Of a DNA stretch of 64,000 nt, positions 1-8,792 are shown piece after piece; within the stretch, counting starts at the first letter, position 1; every line of letters begins with the position of its first letter. The stretch lies in NCBI RefSeq assembly GCF_001665535.1, contig NZ_LZSQ01000105.1:18841-82840 (forward strand). The letters run 5' to 3'. The notes under the pieces are model-generated. The model ran no database searches. It was given only the letters and a program-made list of their open reading frames with translations, and was not told the DNA's origin. The translations under genes were made by a program, and so were the position numbers. The stretch is from Mycobacterium sp. 852002-51961_SCH5331710. Its GTDB lineage: Bacteria > Actinomycetota > Actinomycetes > Mycobacteriales > Mycobacteriaceae.

Positions 1-87
1 GTCGTGGAGTTCTGGCAGGGCCGGGAGAACCGGGTGCACAACAGGATTCGCATTCAGGATGGGCGGGTCGAGCGGCTGCAGCCGTAG
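1..87 (+). CDS. pdxH: Pyridoxamine 5'-phosphate oxidase, C-terminal end only
   Basis: The window opens inside a reading frame of 28 codons ending at TAG 85-87. It begins VVEFWQGREN and ends DGRVERLQP. This is the conserved PdxH C-terminus: the EFWQGR...RLHDR-type segment contacts the substrate phosphate and FMN, and most PdxH proteins end in an ERLxP-like tail. PdxH oxidises pyridoxine or pyridoxamine 5'-phosphate to pyridoxal 5'-phosphate in the cytosol, using FMN and oxygen. The rest of the gene lies to the left of the window. A pdxH gene next to citrate synthase genes fits a mycobacterial chromosome. The call rests on one short but distinctive motif. Confidence 0.8.
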   Translation, partial: VVEFWQGRENRVHNRIRIQDGRVERLQP

Positions 88-128
88 GAGCCGGTGTTAG
101 CTGCGGCGAGGCAACGGTCCAAAATGCA

Positions 129-152
129 GACGTCGATCATGTATTCGACGTC
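129..152. promoter_or_regulatory. Perfect inverted repeat upstream of tetR, candidate operator
   Basis: GACGTCGA at 129-136 is the exact reverse complement of TCGACGTC at 145-152, with an 8-base spacer. It sits 47 bases before the GTG of the TetR-family gene. A long dyad in this position is typical of TetR autoregulatory operators, so I infer that the downstream regulator binds it. Binding is not shown by the sequence. Confidence 0.55.
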
Positions 153-180
153 AACGGATTCTTAGCTCTCTCATAGATTC

Positions 181-196
181 GGCGATTAGTATCGCC
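181..196. promoter_or_regulatory. Short hairpin just before the tetR start
   Basis: GGCGAT (181-186) pairs perfectly with ATCGCC (191-196) across a TAGT loop, 3 bases before the GTG at 200. No Shine-Dalgarno sequence is visible here, so the gene may be translated from a leaderless or structured mRNA start. A six-base stem could also occur by chance. Confidence 0.3.
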
Positions 197-199
197 TTC

Positions 200-850
200 G
201 TGCCTGACGGAAGGGGGGCGCAGACTCTCGGGCTGCGCGAGCGCAAGAAGCTGCGCACGCGAGCGACTCTCATCGACGCCGCCGTGGAGCTGTGCAACAG
301 CCAGGGGTTCGACAACACCACGGTGGACCAGATCGCCGCGGTGGCCGACGTCTCGTCCCGCACCTTCAGCCGGTACTTCCCGACCAAAGAGGCGATTGCG
401 CTGGCGTTGGTCGACGAGATTCTCGACCGAACCGCCGTGGAGCTCGCCCGCCAGGGCGACGAGGTCAACCACTACGAGGCGCTGCTGCGAGCCAACGTCG
501 CGATGGCCGAGTCGGCCAAGCGGGCGGGGCCCGGCGGGCTGACTGCCGAGCGGCTGCTGTGCATCACCCGGATCATCGTGACGTCGTCGATCCTGCGCCA
601 GGCCAGCGTGGAGTTTCGCGGCAACGCGATCGAGCGCGCGTTGGCCGCCCGACTGAGCGTCCCGCTCCACGACCAGAAGGTCAGGCTTACGGCCGCGGTG
701 TGGGGTGCGGTGATCATGACGGCGCTGGGCAGTGTCGCGCAGGACAATCGAGACTGGTCGCAGGTCTCCGTCGACGACCTCATCGATCGGCTGAGAGCGG
801 TATTCGATCAGTTCACCGACTTAGCGGGTAATCTGCATCAGCCCGTCTGA
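200..850 (+). CDS. TetR-family transcriptional regulator
   Basis: 216-residue protein of usual TetR length. The N-terminal helix-turn-helix spans about residues 14-65 (LRERKKLRTRATLIDAAVEL, then TTVDQIAAVADVSSRTFSRYFPTKE), with the SRTFSRYFPTKEAI recognition-helix signature. The remainder is a helical ligand-binding/dimer domain that I cannot assign to a ligand. GTG at 200 is the chosen start because it directly precedes the HTH region; no ribosome binding site is obvious. It lies between pdxH and gltA, all on plus, with a 24-base dyad upstream (129-152) as a likely self-operator. An imperfect dyad at 904-924 upstream of gltA (GGAG ... CTCC ends) could be a second site, so control of citrate synthase is possible but unproven. 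Confidence 0.9.
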   Translation: MPDGRGAQTLGLRERKKLRTRATLIDAAVELCNSQGFDNTTVDQIAAVADVSSRTFSRYFPTKEAIALALVDEILDRTAVELARQGDEVNHYEALLRANVAMAESAKRAGPGGLTAERLLCITRIIVTSSILRQASVEFRGNAIERALAARLSVPLHDQKVRLTAAVWGAVIMTALGSVAQDNRDWSQVSVDDLIDRLRAVFDQFTDLAGNLHQPV

Positions 851-946
851 GCAACTGACGCCCCCGCTGGGGCGCGGCTGCCGGAATGGGACTACCTTTT
901 GTAGGAGCAATGTTCGAATACTCCCAGCAGCGACGAAGGGAACCTC

Positions 947-2254
<1,308 letters not shown>

Positions 2255-2264
2255 GCCCGTCGGC

Positions 2265-2287
2265 GAACGTGCGTTACCCGCACGTTC
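2265..2287 (+). terminator. Hairpin downstream of gltA
   Basis: GAACGTGCG (2265-2273) pairs perfectly with CGCACGTTC (2279-2287) around a TTACC loop, 10 bases after the gltA stop. There is no T-run after it, which is common for mycobacterial intrinsic terminators. It separates gltA from the MFS-MarR pair. Confidence 0.65.
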
Positions 2288-2359
2288 TCGGCTTCCAAAG
2301 CGTCCCGTAAACCCACACTCGGCGTCGCGTATCTCACTGCTGACCGCCCTTGCCACCCA

Positions 2360-2383
2360 AACAGTTGTAGTTTCACAATTGTT
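2360..2383. promoter_or_regulatory. Near-perfect dyad before the MFS-MarR operon, candidate MarR operator
   Basis: AACAGTTGT (2360-2368) and ACAATTGTT (2375-2383) are inverted repeats with one mismatch and a 6-base spacer. The dyad ends 2 bases before the MFS start at 2386. The TTG/CAA-rich arms resemble MarR-family operators, and the operon encodes a MarR protein. I infer autorepression of the exporter operon. Confidence 0.55.
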
Positions 2384-2385
2384 GA

Positions 2386-3843
2386 GTGAATGAATCCGTC
2401 GTCCGGTCGTCCCCAGCTTCGCGTGGGCCCAGAGCCGCTCGGCGCAAGGCCATCATCTTGGTGACCTGCTGCCTGAGCCTGCTGATCGTGTCGATGGACG
2501 CGACGATCGTCAACGTCGCGATTCCGAACATCCGCGCCGACCTGCACGCCACCGGGTCGCAGCTGCAGTGGGTGATCGATATCTACACCCTGGTCTTGGC
2601 CTCGCTGCTGCTGTTGTCGGGTGCGACGGCCGACCGCTTCGGCCGCCGCGGCACATTTCAGATCGGGCTGACGGTGTTCGCCACCGCGTCCCTGCTGTGC
2701 AGCTTGGCGCCGAACATCGAGACGCTGATCGCCGCCCGCTTCCTACAGGCGATCGGCGGGTCGATGATGAACCCCGTCGCGATGTCGATCATCACGCAGG
2801 TGTTCACCGGTCGGGTGGAACGAGCGCGGGCCATCGGTATCTGGGGCGGGGTCGTAGGAATCTCGATGGCGGCCGGCCCGATCGTCGGTGGTGCACTCAT
2901 CGAGTGGATGAACTGGCGGGCAGTGTTCTGGATCAATCTGCCGATCTGCGCGCTGGCCATTCTGCTGACGGTCATCTTCGTTCCGGCGTCGAAGTCGGCG
3001 ACGATGCGCGACCTCGATCCGGTCGGGCAGGCGTTGGGGATGGCGTTCCTGTTCGGCCTCGTCTTCGTCCTCATCGAGGGCCCCGGATTGGGCTGGGGTG
3101 ACGTTCGAACCGTCGCAGTCGCGGTGGCCGCGGTGGTGGCGTTCGTAAGCTTCTTGGGTTTCGAGGCACGCAGGCGAGACCCGTTCATCGATCTGAGGTT
3201 CTTCCGGAGCATCCCGTTCGCGTCGGCGACGATGATCGCGGTGTGCGCGTTCGCGTCATGGGGTGCGTTCCTGTTCATGATGTCGCTGTACCTACAGGAC
3301 GAGCGTGGCTTCTCGGCGTTCCACACGGGGTTGATCTATCTGCCGATAGCGGTTGGGGCGCTGGTGTTCTCGCCGTTGTCGGGCCGGATGGTCGGGCGGT
3401 TCGGGGCGAGGCCGTCGCTGTTGATTGCGGGCACACTCATCACCGCGGCGACGGTGATGCTCGCCCAGCTGTCGTCGACGACGCCGGTCTGGGAACTGCT
3501 GGTGATCTTCGCGGTCTTCGGTATCGGATTCTCGATGGTCAATGCGCCGGTGACCAATGCGGCGGTCAGCGGTATGCCGACCGATCGTGCGGGGGCGGCC
3601 TCGGCGATCGCGTCGACCAGCAGACAGGTCGGCGTGAGTATTGGTGTGGCGCTGTGTGGTTCGGTTGCGGGCGGTGCGCTGGTGGCGATGGGGCCGGACT
3701 TTGCTACGGCTACCCGGCCGCTGTGGCTGATCTGCGCGGTGCTGGGTGTGGCGATCATCGTTCTCGGCTGGTATTCGACGTCGAGCAGGGCGTTGCGGTC
3801 GGCCGATCGCCTGGAACCGCTGGTGGCGGCCGATGTCCGGTAA
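2386..3843 (+). CDS. MFS drug exporter, DHA2 (EmrB/QacA) family
   Basis: 485-residue polytopic membrane protein with about 14 hydrophobic segments, the length and topology of the DHA2 proton antiporters. Near the N-terminus it has the DATIVNVAIPNI segment typical of this family in TM1. Motif A-like GATADRFGRRG follows TM2, and the antiporter motif C-like region (GVVGISMAAGPIVGGAL) is in TM5. It probably exports a hydrophobic compound from the cell; the substrate is unknown. The start is GTG 2386; a TTG four bases earlier runs into a stop at once. The MarR gene overlaps its 3' end, so the two are co-transcribed, and the dyad at 2360-2383 suggests repression by that regulator, released by the exported compound. 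Confidence 0.92.
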   Translation: MNESVVRSSPASRGPRAARRKAIILVTCCLSLLIVSMDATIVNVAIPNIRADLHATGSQLQWVIDIYTLVLASLLLLSGATADRFGRRGTFQIGLTVFATASLLCSLAPNIETLIAARFLQAIGGSMMNPVAMSIITQVFTGRVERARAIGIWGGVVGISMAAGPIVGGALIEWMNWRAVFWINLPICALAILLTVIFVPASKSATMRDLDPVGQALGMAFLFGLVFVLIEGPGLGWGDVRTVAVAVAAVVAFVSFLGFEARRRDPFIDLRFFRSIPFASATMIAVCAFASWGAFLFMMSLYLQDERGFSAFHTGLIYLPIAVGALVFSPLSGRMVGRFGARPSLLIAGTLITAATVMLAQLSSTTPVWELLVIFAVFGIGFSMVNAPVTNAAVSGMPTDRAGAASAIASTSRQVGVSIGVALCGSVAGGALVAMGPDFATATRPLWLICAVLGVAIIVLGWYSTSSRALRSADRLEPLVAADVR

Positions 3844-4252
3844 GCAAGTGGCCGACGGGGCTTGGCGCGCGATGGCGGCGTTCGTCATCGAGAACCACGA
3901 CAGTTGGAAGAGGGCGGTCGTCGAACAGTCCGGGTTGCCGTTCAGCAGGGTGCGAATCCTGCGACGGTTGAGCCGACGACCGATGACGGTCAAGGAGTTG
4001 GCGCACGCGGCGACCATCGACGCGCCGGCGGCGACCGTCGCGGTCAACGACCTGGAAGCGCGCGGGTTGGTGGTGCGCAAGGTCGATCCGGAAAACCGTC
4101 GATGCAAACGGGTTTCGCTCACCGACGCGGGGCGTGCCATGGTCAGTAAGATCGACGCGATCGACGACCCGGCGCCTGAGGTCATGACTGCGTTGGATGA
4201 GCACGACCTCGAGACGCTACGGCGCATCCTCGCCAAGCTGACGTCGTCTTAA
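3833..4252 (+). CDS. MarR-family transcriptional regulator
   Basis: 139 residues from ATG 3833. This start overlaps the last 11 bases of the MFS gene and gives the usual MarR length; upstream in-frame starts would lie deep inside the MFS gene. The winged helix-turn-helix is about residues 40-105 (ILRRLSRRPMTVKELAHAAT, then a wing containing DPENRRCKRVSLTDAG, the DxRxxR...LT signature of MarR). It most likely represses the MFS gene it overlaps. At its 3' end it overlaps the convergent oxidoreductase gene by 4 bases. Confidence 0.9.
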   Translation: MSGKQVADGAWRAMAAFVIENHDSWKRAVVEQSGLPFSRVRILRRLSRRPMTVKELAHAATIDAPAATVAVNDLEARGLVVRKVDPENRRCKRVSLTDAGRAMVSKIDAIDDPAPEVMTALDEHDLETLRRILAKLTSS

Positions 4253-5877
4253 CCCTCCAGCACCGCCATCGCCGCGTTGTGGCCGCCGATCCCGGAGACG
4301 CCGCCGCCTCGACGCGAACCGGAGCCGCACAGCAGGATTCGTTCGTGCGCAGTGGCCACACCCCAGCGTTGAGCGGGAGTATCGAGTGGCTCGTCGTCCT
4401 CGGCGAACGGCCACGCCAGCCCACCGTGGAAGATGTGCCCGCCCGACATGCCCAATGAGTTTTCGAGATCGACGGTCGTCTTCGTCTCGATGCACAGCCG
4501 TCCCGCCGAATCTTCCATCACCACGTCGTGAATGGGTTCGGCCAGAACGGAGTTCAGCGAGTTGAGCACCGCTGAGGTCAACGAGTCGCGCATCCGGTCG
4601 GGGTCACCCGTCGATACCAGTTGGTGGGGAGTGTGCAGGCCGAAGACCGTCAACGTCTGCGCCCCGGCGGCGCGGAGTTCGTCCGAGAGGATCGACGGGT
4701 CGGTGAGCGAGTGGCAGTAGATCTCGCACGGCAGCGGGTCCGGCATCACTCCGTGATCCGCTCGTGCGTACGCCTCGTCCAGCTGGCTGTACGTCTCGTT
4801 GATGTGAAACGTACCGCCGAATGCCTGCTCGGGTGTCACGGCGTCGTCGCGCAAGCGTGGTAGCCGCCGCAGCATCAGGTTCACCTTGACCTGTGCTCCC
4901 GGCGTCGACTCCGGCGGTTGCTCACCCATCAAGCCCGCCAGCACAGTCGGTGTGACATTGGCCAGGACGACGTCGCCGTGGACGGTCTGCTCGGCGCCGT
5001 CGCAGTTGAACCGCACCTCGCCCGTCGGGTCGATCGCGTAAACATCGGCACCGCACGTGATTTCGGTACCGAAGCCGGTCGCGGCCGCCGCCAGGGCACC
5101 GCTGACGGCGCCCATTCCTCCGATCGGCACGTCCCAGTCGCCGGTCCCGTTGCCCAGCAGGTGGTAGAGAAAACAGACGTTCTGAATCAGCGACGGGTCG
5201 TCGAGACGGGCGAACGTCCCGATCAAGGCGTCAGTAGCCATCACACCACGCACGACATCGCTGTCGACGGCCGAGGTGATCGCGCGCCCTATCGGTTCGT
5301 CGATCATCATTCGCCACGCGGCCTCATCGCCGACGAGACGACGAGACTGCGTACGCGTCTGAAGCGGCTCCAGCAGCGTCGGCCACAACTTCTCGACGAG
5401 GCCACCACATCGTTGGTAGAAGCCGGCGAACCGCGCCTCGTCGTCAGCCGCGCCGATGGCGTCGAACGTCGACGTCGGCCCGATCAGCAATCCCGTGCGG
5501 CCGCCGGTCGCGGGGTCGGGCGTGTACGACGAGTAGCGGCGCCGAAGCAACCGCACCCGCGCGCCGAGGTCGTCGACGATGCGCCGCGGAAGCAGGCTGA
5601 CGAGATAGGAGTAGCGAGAGAGCCGCGCGTCGACTCCCTCGAAGGCGTGCGCAGATACGGCCGCCCCGCCCACGTGGTCCAGGCGCTCCAGCACCCGCAC
5701 TCGGCGACCAGCCTTGGCGAGATAGGCCGCCGCGACGAGGCCGTTGTGCCCACCGCCGACGACGACGGCGTCGTATGTCGCCGCCGAAGCGGCTCCGGCG
5801 TCGTATGTCGCCGCCGAAGCGGCTCCGGCGTCGTATGTCGCCGCCGAAGCGGCTCCGGTGTCGTAACCGGAACTCAG
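4249..5877 (-). CDS. FAD-dependent oxidoreductase, phytoene-desaturase-like (Rv0897c family), with unusual N-terminus
   Basis: Read on minus, the frame holds a dinucleotide-binding motif GGGHNG at about residues 41-46, followed by VRVLERLDHVGGAA, and ends with a C-terminal FAD segment (LLCGSGSRRGGGVSGIGG). This is the carotenoid-desaturase-like amine oxidase family to which Rv0897c belongs; the substrate is unknown. The nearest in-frame ATG/GTG (5700) would remove the FAD-binding glycines, so the true start must lie upstream. Between the upstream in-frame stop and GGGHNG there is no ATG, GTG or TTG. The best candidate is CTG at 5877-5875, which overlaps the TGA of the preceding gene in a CTGA arrangement and would give 542 residues. 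Three 10-residue tandem repeats (GAASAATYDA type) precede the Rossmann fold. The gene may be active from CTG or damaged at its start. Confidence 0.75.
   Translation of the reverse strand: MSSGYDTGAASAATYDAGAASAATYDAGAASAATYDAVVVGGGHNGLVAAAYLAKAGRRVRVLERLDHVGGAAVSAHAFEGVDARLSRYSYLVSLLPRRIVDDLGARVRLLRRRYSSYTPDPATGGRTGLLIGPTSTFDAIGAADDEARFAGFYQRCGGLVEKLWPTLLEPLQTRTQSRRLVGDEAAWRMMIDEPIGRAITSAVDSDVVRGVMATDALIGTFARLDDPSLIQNVCFLYHLLGNGTGDWDVPIGGMGAVSGALAAAATGFGTEITCGADVYAIDPTGEVRFNCDGAEQTVHGDVVLANVTPTVLAGLMGEQPPESTPGAQVKVNLMLRRLPRLRDDAVTPEQAFGGTFHINETYSQLDEAYARADHGVMPDPLPCEIYCHSLTDPSILSDELRAAGAQTLTVFGLHTPHQLVSTGDPDRMRDSLTSAVLNSLNSVLAEPIHDVVMEDSAGRLCIETKTTVDLENSLGMSGGHIFHGGLAWPFAEDDEPLDTPAQRWGVATAHERILLCGSGSRRGGGVSGIGGHNAAMAVLEG
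5767..5865. repeat. Tandem repeat, 30-base unit x 3.3, inside the oxidoreductase N-terminus
   Basis: The 30-base unit beginning GGCGTCGTATG occurs identically at 5767-5796, 5797-5826 and 5827-5856, with a partial copy at 5857-5865 (one mismatch). Because 30 is divisible by three, the repeat keeps the minus-strand frame open and adds 10 residues per copy just before the FAD-binding motif. It looks like a minisatellite expansion by slippage, so copy number may vary between isolates. Confidence 0.95.
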
Positions 5878-6122
5878 TTGAGGTAGCCCTCGACCTCGTC
5901 GGGCGGACGCACCTCTGCTTCTCGCGGATCACCGCCCGTCTCCCGCTTGGCCCGGCGCTGCCGCAGCAGATCCCAGCACTGATCGAGCTGCACCTCGACG
6001 GCTTTGAGCCGTTTGTGCTCCTCGGACTCGTCGATCTCGCGGTTCTGAAGCTTCGCCCGGAGTTCCTGCTCCTCGGCGACCAGCTTGTTGACCTGGTTGA
6101 GAATGTCTTGGTCTTTGGTCAC
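5874..6122 (-). CDS. DUF2630 family small protein (Rv0898c-like)
   Basis: 82 residues, strongly charged and helical: it opens MTKDQDILNQVNKLVAEEQEL and has the LDQCWDLLRQRRAKRETGGDP core and VEGYLN end typical of DUF2630. Heptad-like spacing suggests a short coiled coil. The function is unknown. Its TGA overlaps the presumed CTG start of the oxidoreductase by 4 bases, so the two are probably translated together, as in the Rv0898c-Rv0897c pair. Upstream, 30 bases separate it from the divergent FKBP gene, so both share a very short promoter region. Confidence 0.88.
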   Translation of the reverse strand: MTKDQDILNQVNKLVAEEQELRAKLQNREIDESEEHKRLKAVEVQLDQCWDLLRQRRAKRETGGDPREAEVRPPDEVEGYLN

Positions 6123-6152
6123 CGCACCAGTCTGCCCGACTACCGTGAGTGC

Positions 6153-6527
6153 GTGACTTCAAGTTCAGGGCAGAAACCCGAAATCGAATTCCCCGACGGC
6201 CCTCCGCCCAGCGAGTTGGTGATCACCGATCTGGTCGTCGGTGACGGCGCCGAGGCGGTGCCCGGCGCCAACGTCGAGGTGCACTACGTCGGTGTGGAGT
6301 ACGACACCGGCGAGGAGTTCGACAGTTCTTGGAACCGGGGCGAGTCGATCGAGTTTCCGCTGCGCGGCCTCATCCAGGGCTGGCAGGACGGCATCCCGGG
6401 GATGAAGGTCGGCGGGCGGCGACAGCTCGTCATCCCGCCGGAGCAGGCCTACGGACCTGCGGGTGGCGGACACCGGCTGTCGGGCAAGACGCTGATATTT
6501 GTCATCGACCTGTTGGCCACGCGCTAG
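6153..6527 (+). CDS. FKBP-type peptidyl-prolyl cis-trans isomerase
   Basis: 124 residues from GTG 6153. The FKBP core covers about residues 35-124: VEVHYVGVEYDTGEEFDSS, then GLIQGWQDGIPGMKVGGRR, then IPPEQAYGPAGGG and the closing LIFVIDLL strand. These are the conserved hydrophobic active-site positions (Tyr in HYVG, Phe and Asp in FDSS, Trp in GWQDG). No signal peptide is seen, so it should act in the cytosol on proline-limited folding. The open frame extends far upstream through the repeat region, but that part is antisense to the neighbouring genes; GTG 6153 fits the family. It ends one base from the convergent prrB stop. Confidence 0.92.
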   Translation: MTSSSGQKPEIEFPDGPPPSELVITDLVVGDGAEAVPGANVEVHYVGVEYDTGEEFDSSWNRGESIEFPLRGLIQGWQDGIPGMKVGGRRQLVIPPEQAYGPAGGGHRLSGKTLIFVIDLLATR

Positions 6528-6528
6528 C

Positions 6529-7872
6529 TCACTGATGGCCGGGTAGCCGCAGCAGCAGGCGGGCGCCGCCGAGCGGACTCTCCTCCAAAGAGGCTGTGCC
6601 GCCGTGTAATTCGGCCTGCTGCGCGACCAACGCGAGGCCAAGGCCCGAACCCGACACCGACGCCGTCGATCCGCGGGAGAACCGCTCGAACACGATCGAG
6701 CGCTCCTCTTCGGGGATGCCGACACCGTCGTCGTCAATCGCGATCTCCACGCCCTCCCGTGAACTGACCGCCGATAGCTGCACCCGGGTCGCACCGCCGT
6801 GTTTCACGGCGTTGGCGATGGCATTATCGACCGCCAACCGCAACCCTGCGGGCAGGCCCACGATGATGATCGTCGGCGCGGGAACCAGCGACACCTCGAG
6901 ATCCGGGTAGACCCGCATCGCATCGTGGGCGGCGCGGTCGAGCAGTTCGGTGATGTCGACGGGCACATGGTCGTCGGCGGTCGACAGCTCGCCCTGCGCG
7001 AGGCGCTCCAGCGCACCGAGCGTGGCCTCGATGCGCGATTGCGTCCGGATCACGTCGTTGACCACCTCTTTGCGCTGGTCCTCGGGTAGGTCGAGGGTAG
7101 ACAGGACCTCGAGGTTGGTCCGCATCGCGGTCAGTGGCGTGCGCAGTTCGTGGGCGGACACCGACGCGAAGTCGCGCGCCGACGCCAGCGCGGCCTTGGT
7201 CCGGTCCTGTTCTTTCCAGACGCGTTCGACTAGGCCCTTGACCGCCTCGGCGATCTCGACGGCCTCGGTCGCGCCGCGCACCTCGACGTCGGGGTCCTCG
7301 TCGCCGGCGTCGATCTGACGGGTCTGCCGCGCGAGGCTTTTCAGCGGGCGCACCGCGAATGCGGCCAGCACCCAGCCGAACACCGACGCCGCGCCGACGG
7401 CAAAAACGCAGATGATGATCACCCGGCGGTGCAAGTTGTTGGTGTCGGCGACGGTGGCGTCGTAGGTGGCGCCGACGGCGACAGACATCGGGCCGGGGTA
7501 GTAGGGGATGTCGACGGTGCGGACGCGGTAGCGCACGCCGTCGACGTAGGTGTCGGCGTAGCCGGGGGGCAGCTGCGGGAGAACGACGTCGGAGTTGGAC
7601 GTCACCTCGGTCCCGCGGTGGACGGTGATGACGGCGTCCTGATTGGTGGGGGATTTCGGGATCTCGTCCAGCCCGCGGGGGAGGAACGGGATCGCGAAGC
7701 CGGCGGCCTCGTCGAGTCGTCGGTCGAGGCGCTCCTTGCGGTCGTTGGTGATGCCGACCCAGACCACCGTTCCCACAATGACGACGACGATCGCGGCGCC
7801 GATCGCGGTGGCCAGTGCGACGCGGGTGCGCAGCGAGGGAGTTCGGCGGAAGATCCGCGACAGCAAGTTCAT
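6529..7872 (-). CDS. prrB: Sensor histidine kinase PrrB
   Basis: 447 residues. Two membrane helices (about 17-42 and 151-174) enclose a ~105-residue extracytoplasmic sensor region. A HAMP segment follows (AVRPLKSLARQTRQID), then the HisKA box SVSAHELRTPLTAMRTNLEV with the phosphorylated histidine at about 241, and the ATPase boxes: N (NAIANAVKHGG), G1 (DDDGVGIPEEE), F (FERFSRG) and G2 (GSGLGLALV). PrrB autophosphorylates and passes phosphate to PrrA; in M. tuberculosis this pair is essential and linked to early intracellular growth and nitrogen response. The gene starts 4 bases after the prrA stop, so both form one operon. Confidence 0.96.
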   Translation of the reverse strand: MNLLSRIFRRTPSLRTRVALATAIGAAIVVVIVGTVVWVGITNDRKERLDRRLDEAAGFAIPFLPRGLDEIPKSPTNQDAVITVHRGTEVTSNSDVVLPQLPPGYADTYVDGVRYRVRTVDIPYYPGPMSVAVGATYDATVADTNNLHRRVIIICVFAVGAASVFGWVLAAFAVRPLKSLARQTRQIDAGDEDPDVEVRGATEAVEIAEAVKGLVERVWKEQDRTKAALASARDFASVSAHELRTPLTAMRTNLEVLSTLDLPEDQRKEVVNDVIRTQSRIEATLGALERLAQGELSTADDHVPVDITELLDRAAHDAMRVYPDLEVSLVPAPTIIIVGLPAGLRLAVDNAIANAVKHGGATRVQLSAVSSREGVEIAIDDDGVGIPEEERSIVFERFSRGSTASVSGSGLGLALVAQQAELHGGTASLEESPLGGARLLLRLPGHQ

Positions 7873-7876
7873 CGGC

Positions 7877-8590
7877 TCATTGGGTTCGGAGCACGAACCC
7901 GACCCCGCGGACGGTATGCAGGAGTCGGGGGGCGCCGCCGGCTTCGAGCTTGCGGCGCAGGTAGCCGATGAAGACGTCGACGACGTTGGTGTCGGCGGCG
8001 AAGTCGTAGCCCCAGACGAGTTCGAGCAGCTGTGCGCGGGAGAGCACGGCCGTCTTGTGCTCGGCCAGCACCGCGAGCAGGTCGAATTCGCGTTTGGTCA
8101 GGTCGACGTCGACGCCGTTGACGCGGGCGCGACGGCCGGGGATGTCCACTTCGAGCGGGCCGACCTGGATGGTCTCGGAGGAGAAGGTTGCGGTCGAGCC
8201 GCGCCGACGCAGCAGGGCCTTCACGCGGGCCACCAGTTCGGCGAGCACGAAGGGTTTGACCAGGTAGTCGTCGGCGCCGGCCTCGAGTCCGGCGACGCGG
8301 TCGTCGACGGAACTGCGTGCGGACAGCACGCAGACCGGCACGTCGTTGTCCATCGCGCGTAGAGCGGTGACCACGCTGACGCCGTCGAGGACGGGCATGT
8401 TGATGTCGAGGACGATCGCGTCCGGTCGGGTCTCGGTAGCGCTGCGCAGCGCCTCGGCCCCGTCCACCGCGGTGGCCACGTCGAACCCGGAAAGCCGCAG
8501 GCCGCGCTCGAGCGAGGCCAGCACGTCGGGGTCGTCGTCGACCACGAGAACCCGGGGTGAGGCTCCGCCACTATCTGTACCACTGGCCAT
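7877..8590 (-). CDS. prrA: Response regulator PrrA
   Basis: 237 residues from ATG 8590. Start chosen because the receiver fold begins at once ([20 protein letters not shown]) and the length matches M. tuberculosis PrrA; the open frame runs upstream to 8839 but that extension is not family sequence. The receiver domain has its acidic pocket (VVDDD) and the phosphoacceptor aspartate at about residue 62 (LDINMP), followed by the conserved switch Lys in LVKPF. The OmpR-type winged helix covers about 140-237 ([38 protein letters not shown]). Nearly every stretch is what I recognise from Rv0903c. Confidence 0.97.
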   Translation of the reverse strand: MASGTDSGGASPRVLVVDDDPDVLASLERGLRLSGFDVATAVDGAEALRSATETRPDAIVLDINMPVLDGVSVVTALRAMDNDVPVCVLSARSSVDDRVAGLEAGADDYLVKPFVLAELVARVKALLRRRGSTATFSSETIQVGPLEVDIPGRRARVNGVDVDLTKREFDLLAVLAEHKTAVLSRAQLLELVWGYDFAADTNVVDVFIGYLRRKLEAGGAPRLLHTVRGVGFVLRTQ

Positions 8591-8792
8591 ATAGCCAATC
8601 TTGCCTGATTGATGGTCTCGATTGCGGGAGGCCGTGCCCCTGCGCGCAGGGGCCGCACTGTGCTCCCCGAATGACGGGACGTAGGTTGCCGCGGGCTCGT
8701 TGATCGATACCGTTTGCTGGGTTCGAGCAGATCTTTGCCGGCGCTCGTATCCTCGCTTATTGCACGCGCTCACGGCATGTTGAACCGAGCCG

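Noticed and set aside
5767..5865. CRISPR-like array
   Set aside because: The 30-base units are contiguous with no spacers and preserve a reading frame; it is a coding minisatellite.
5775..6152. Upstream extension of the FKBP frame
   Set aside because: It is antisense to the repeat region and the DUF2630 gene; the FKBP family begins at GTG 6153.
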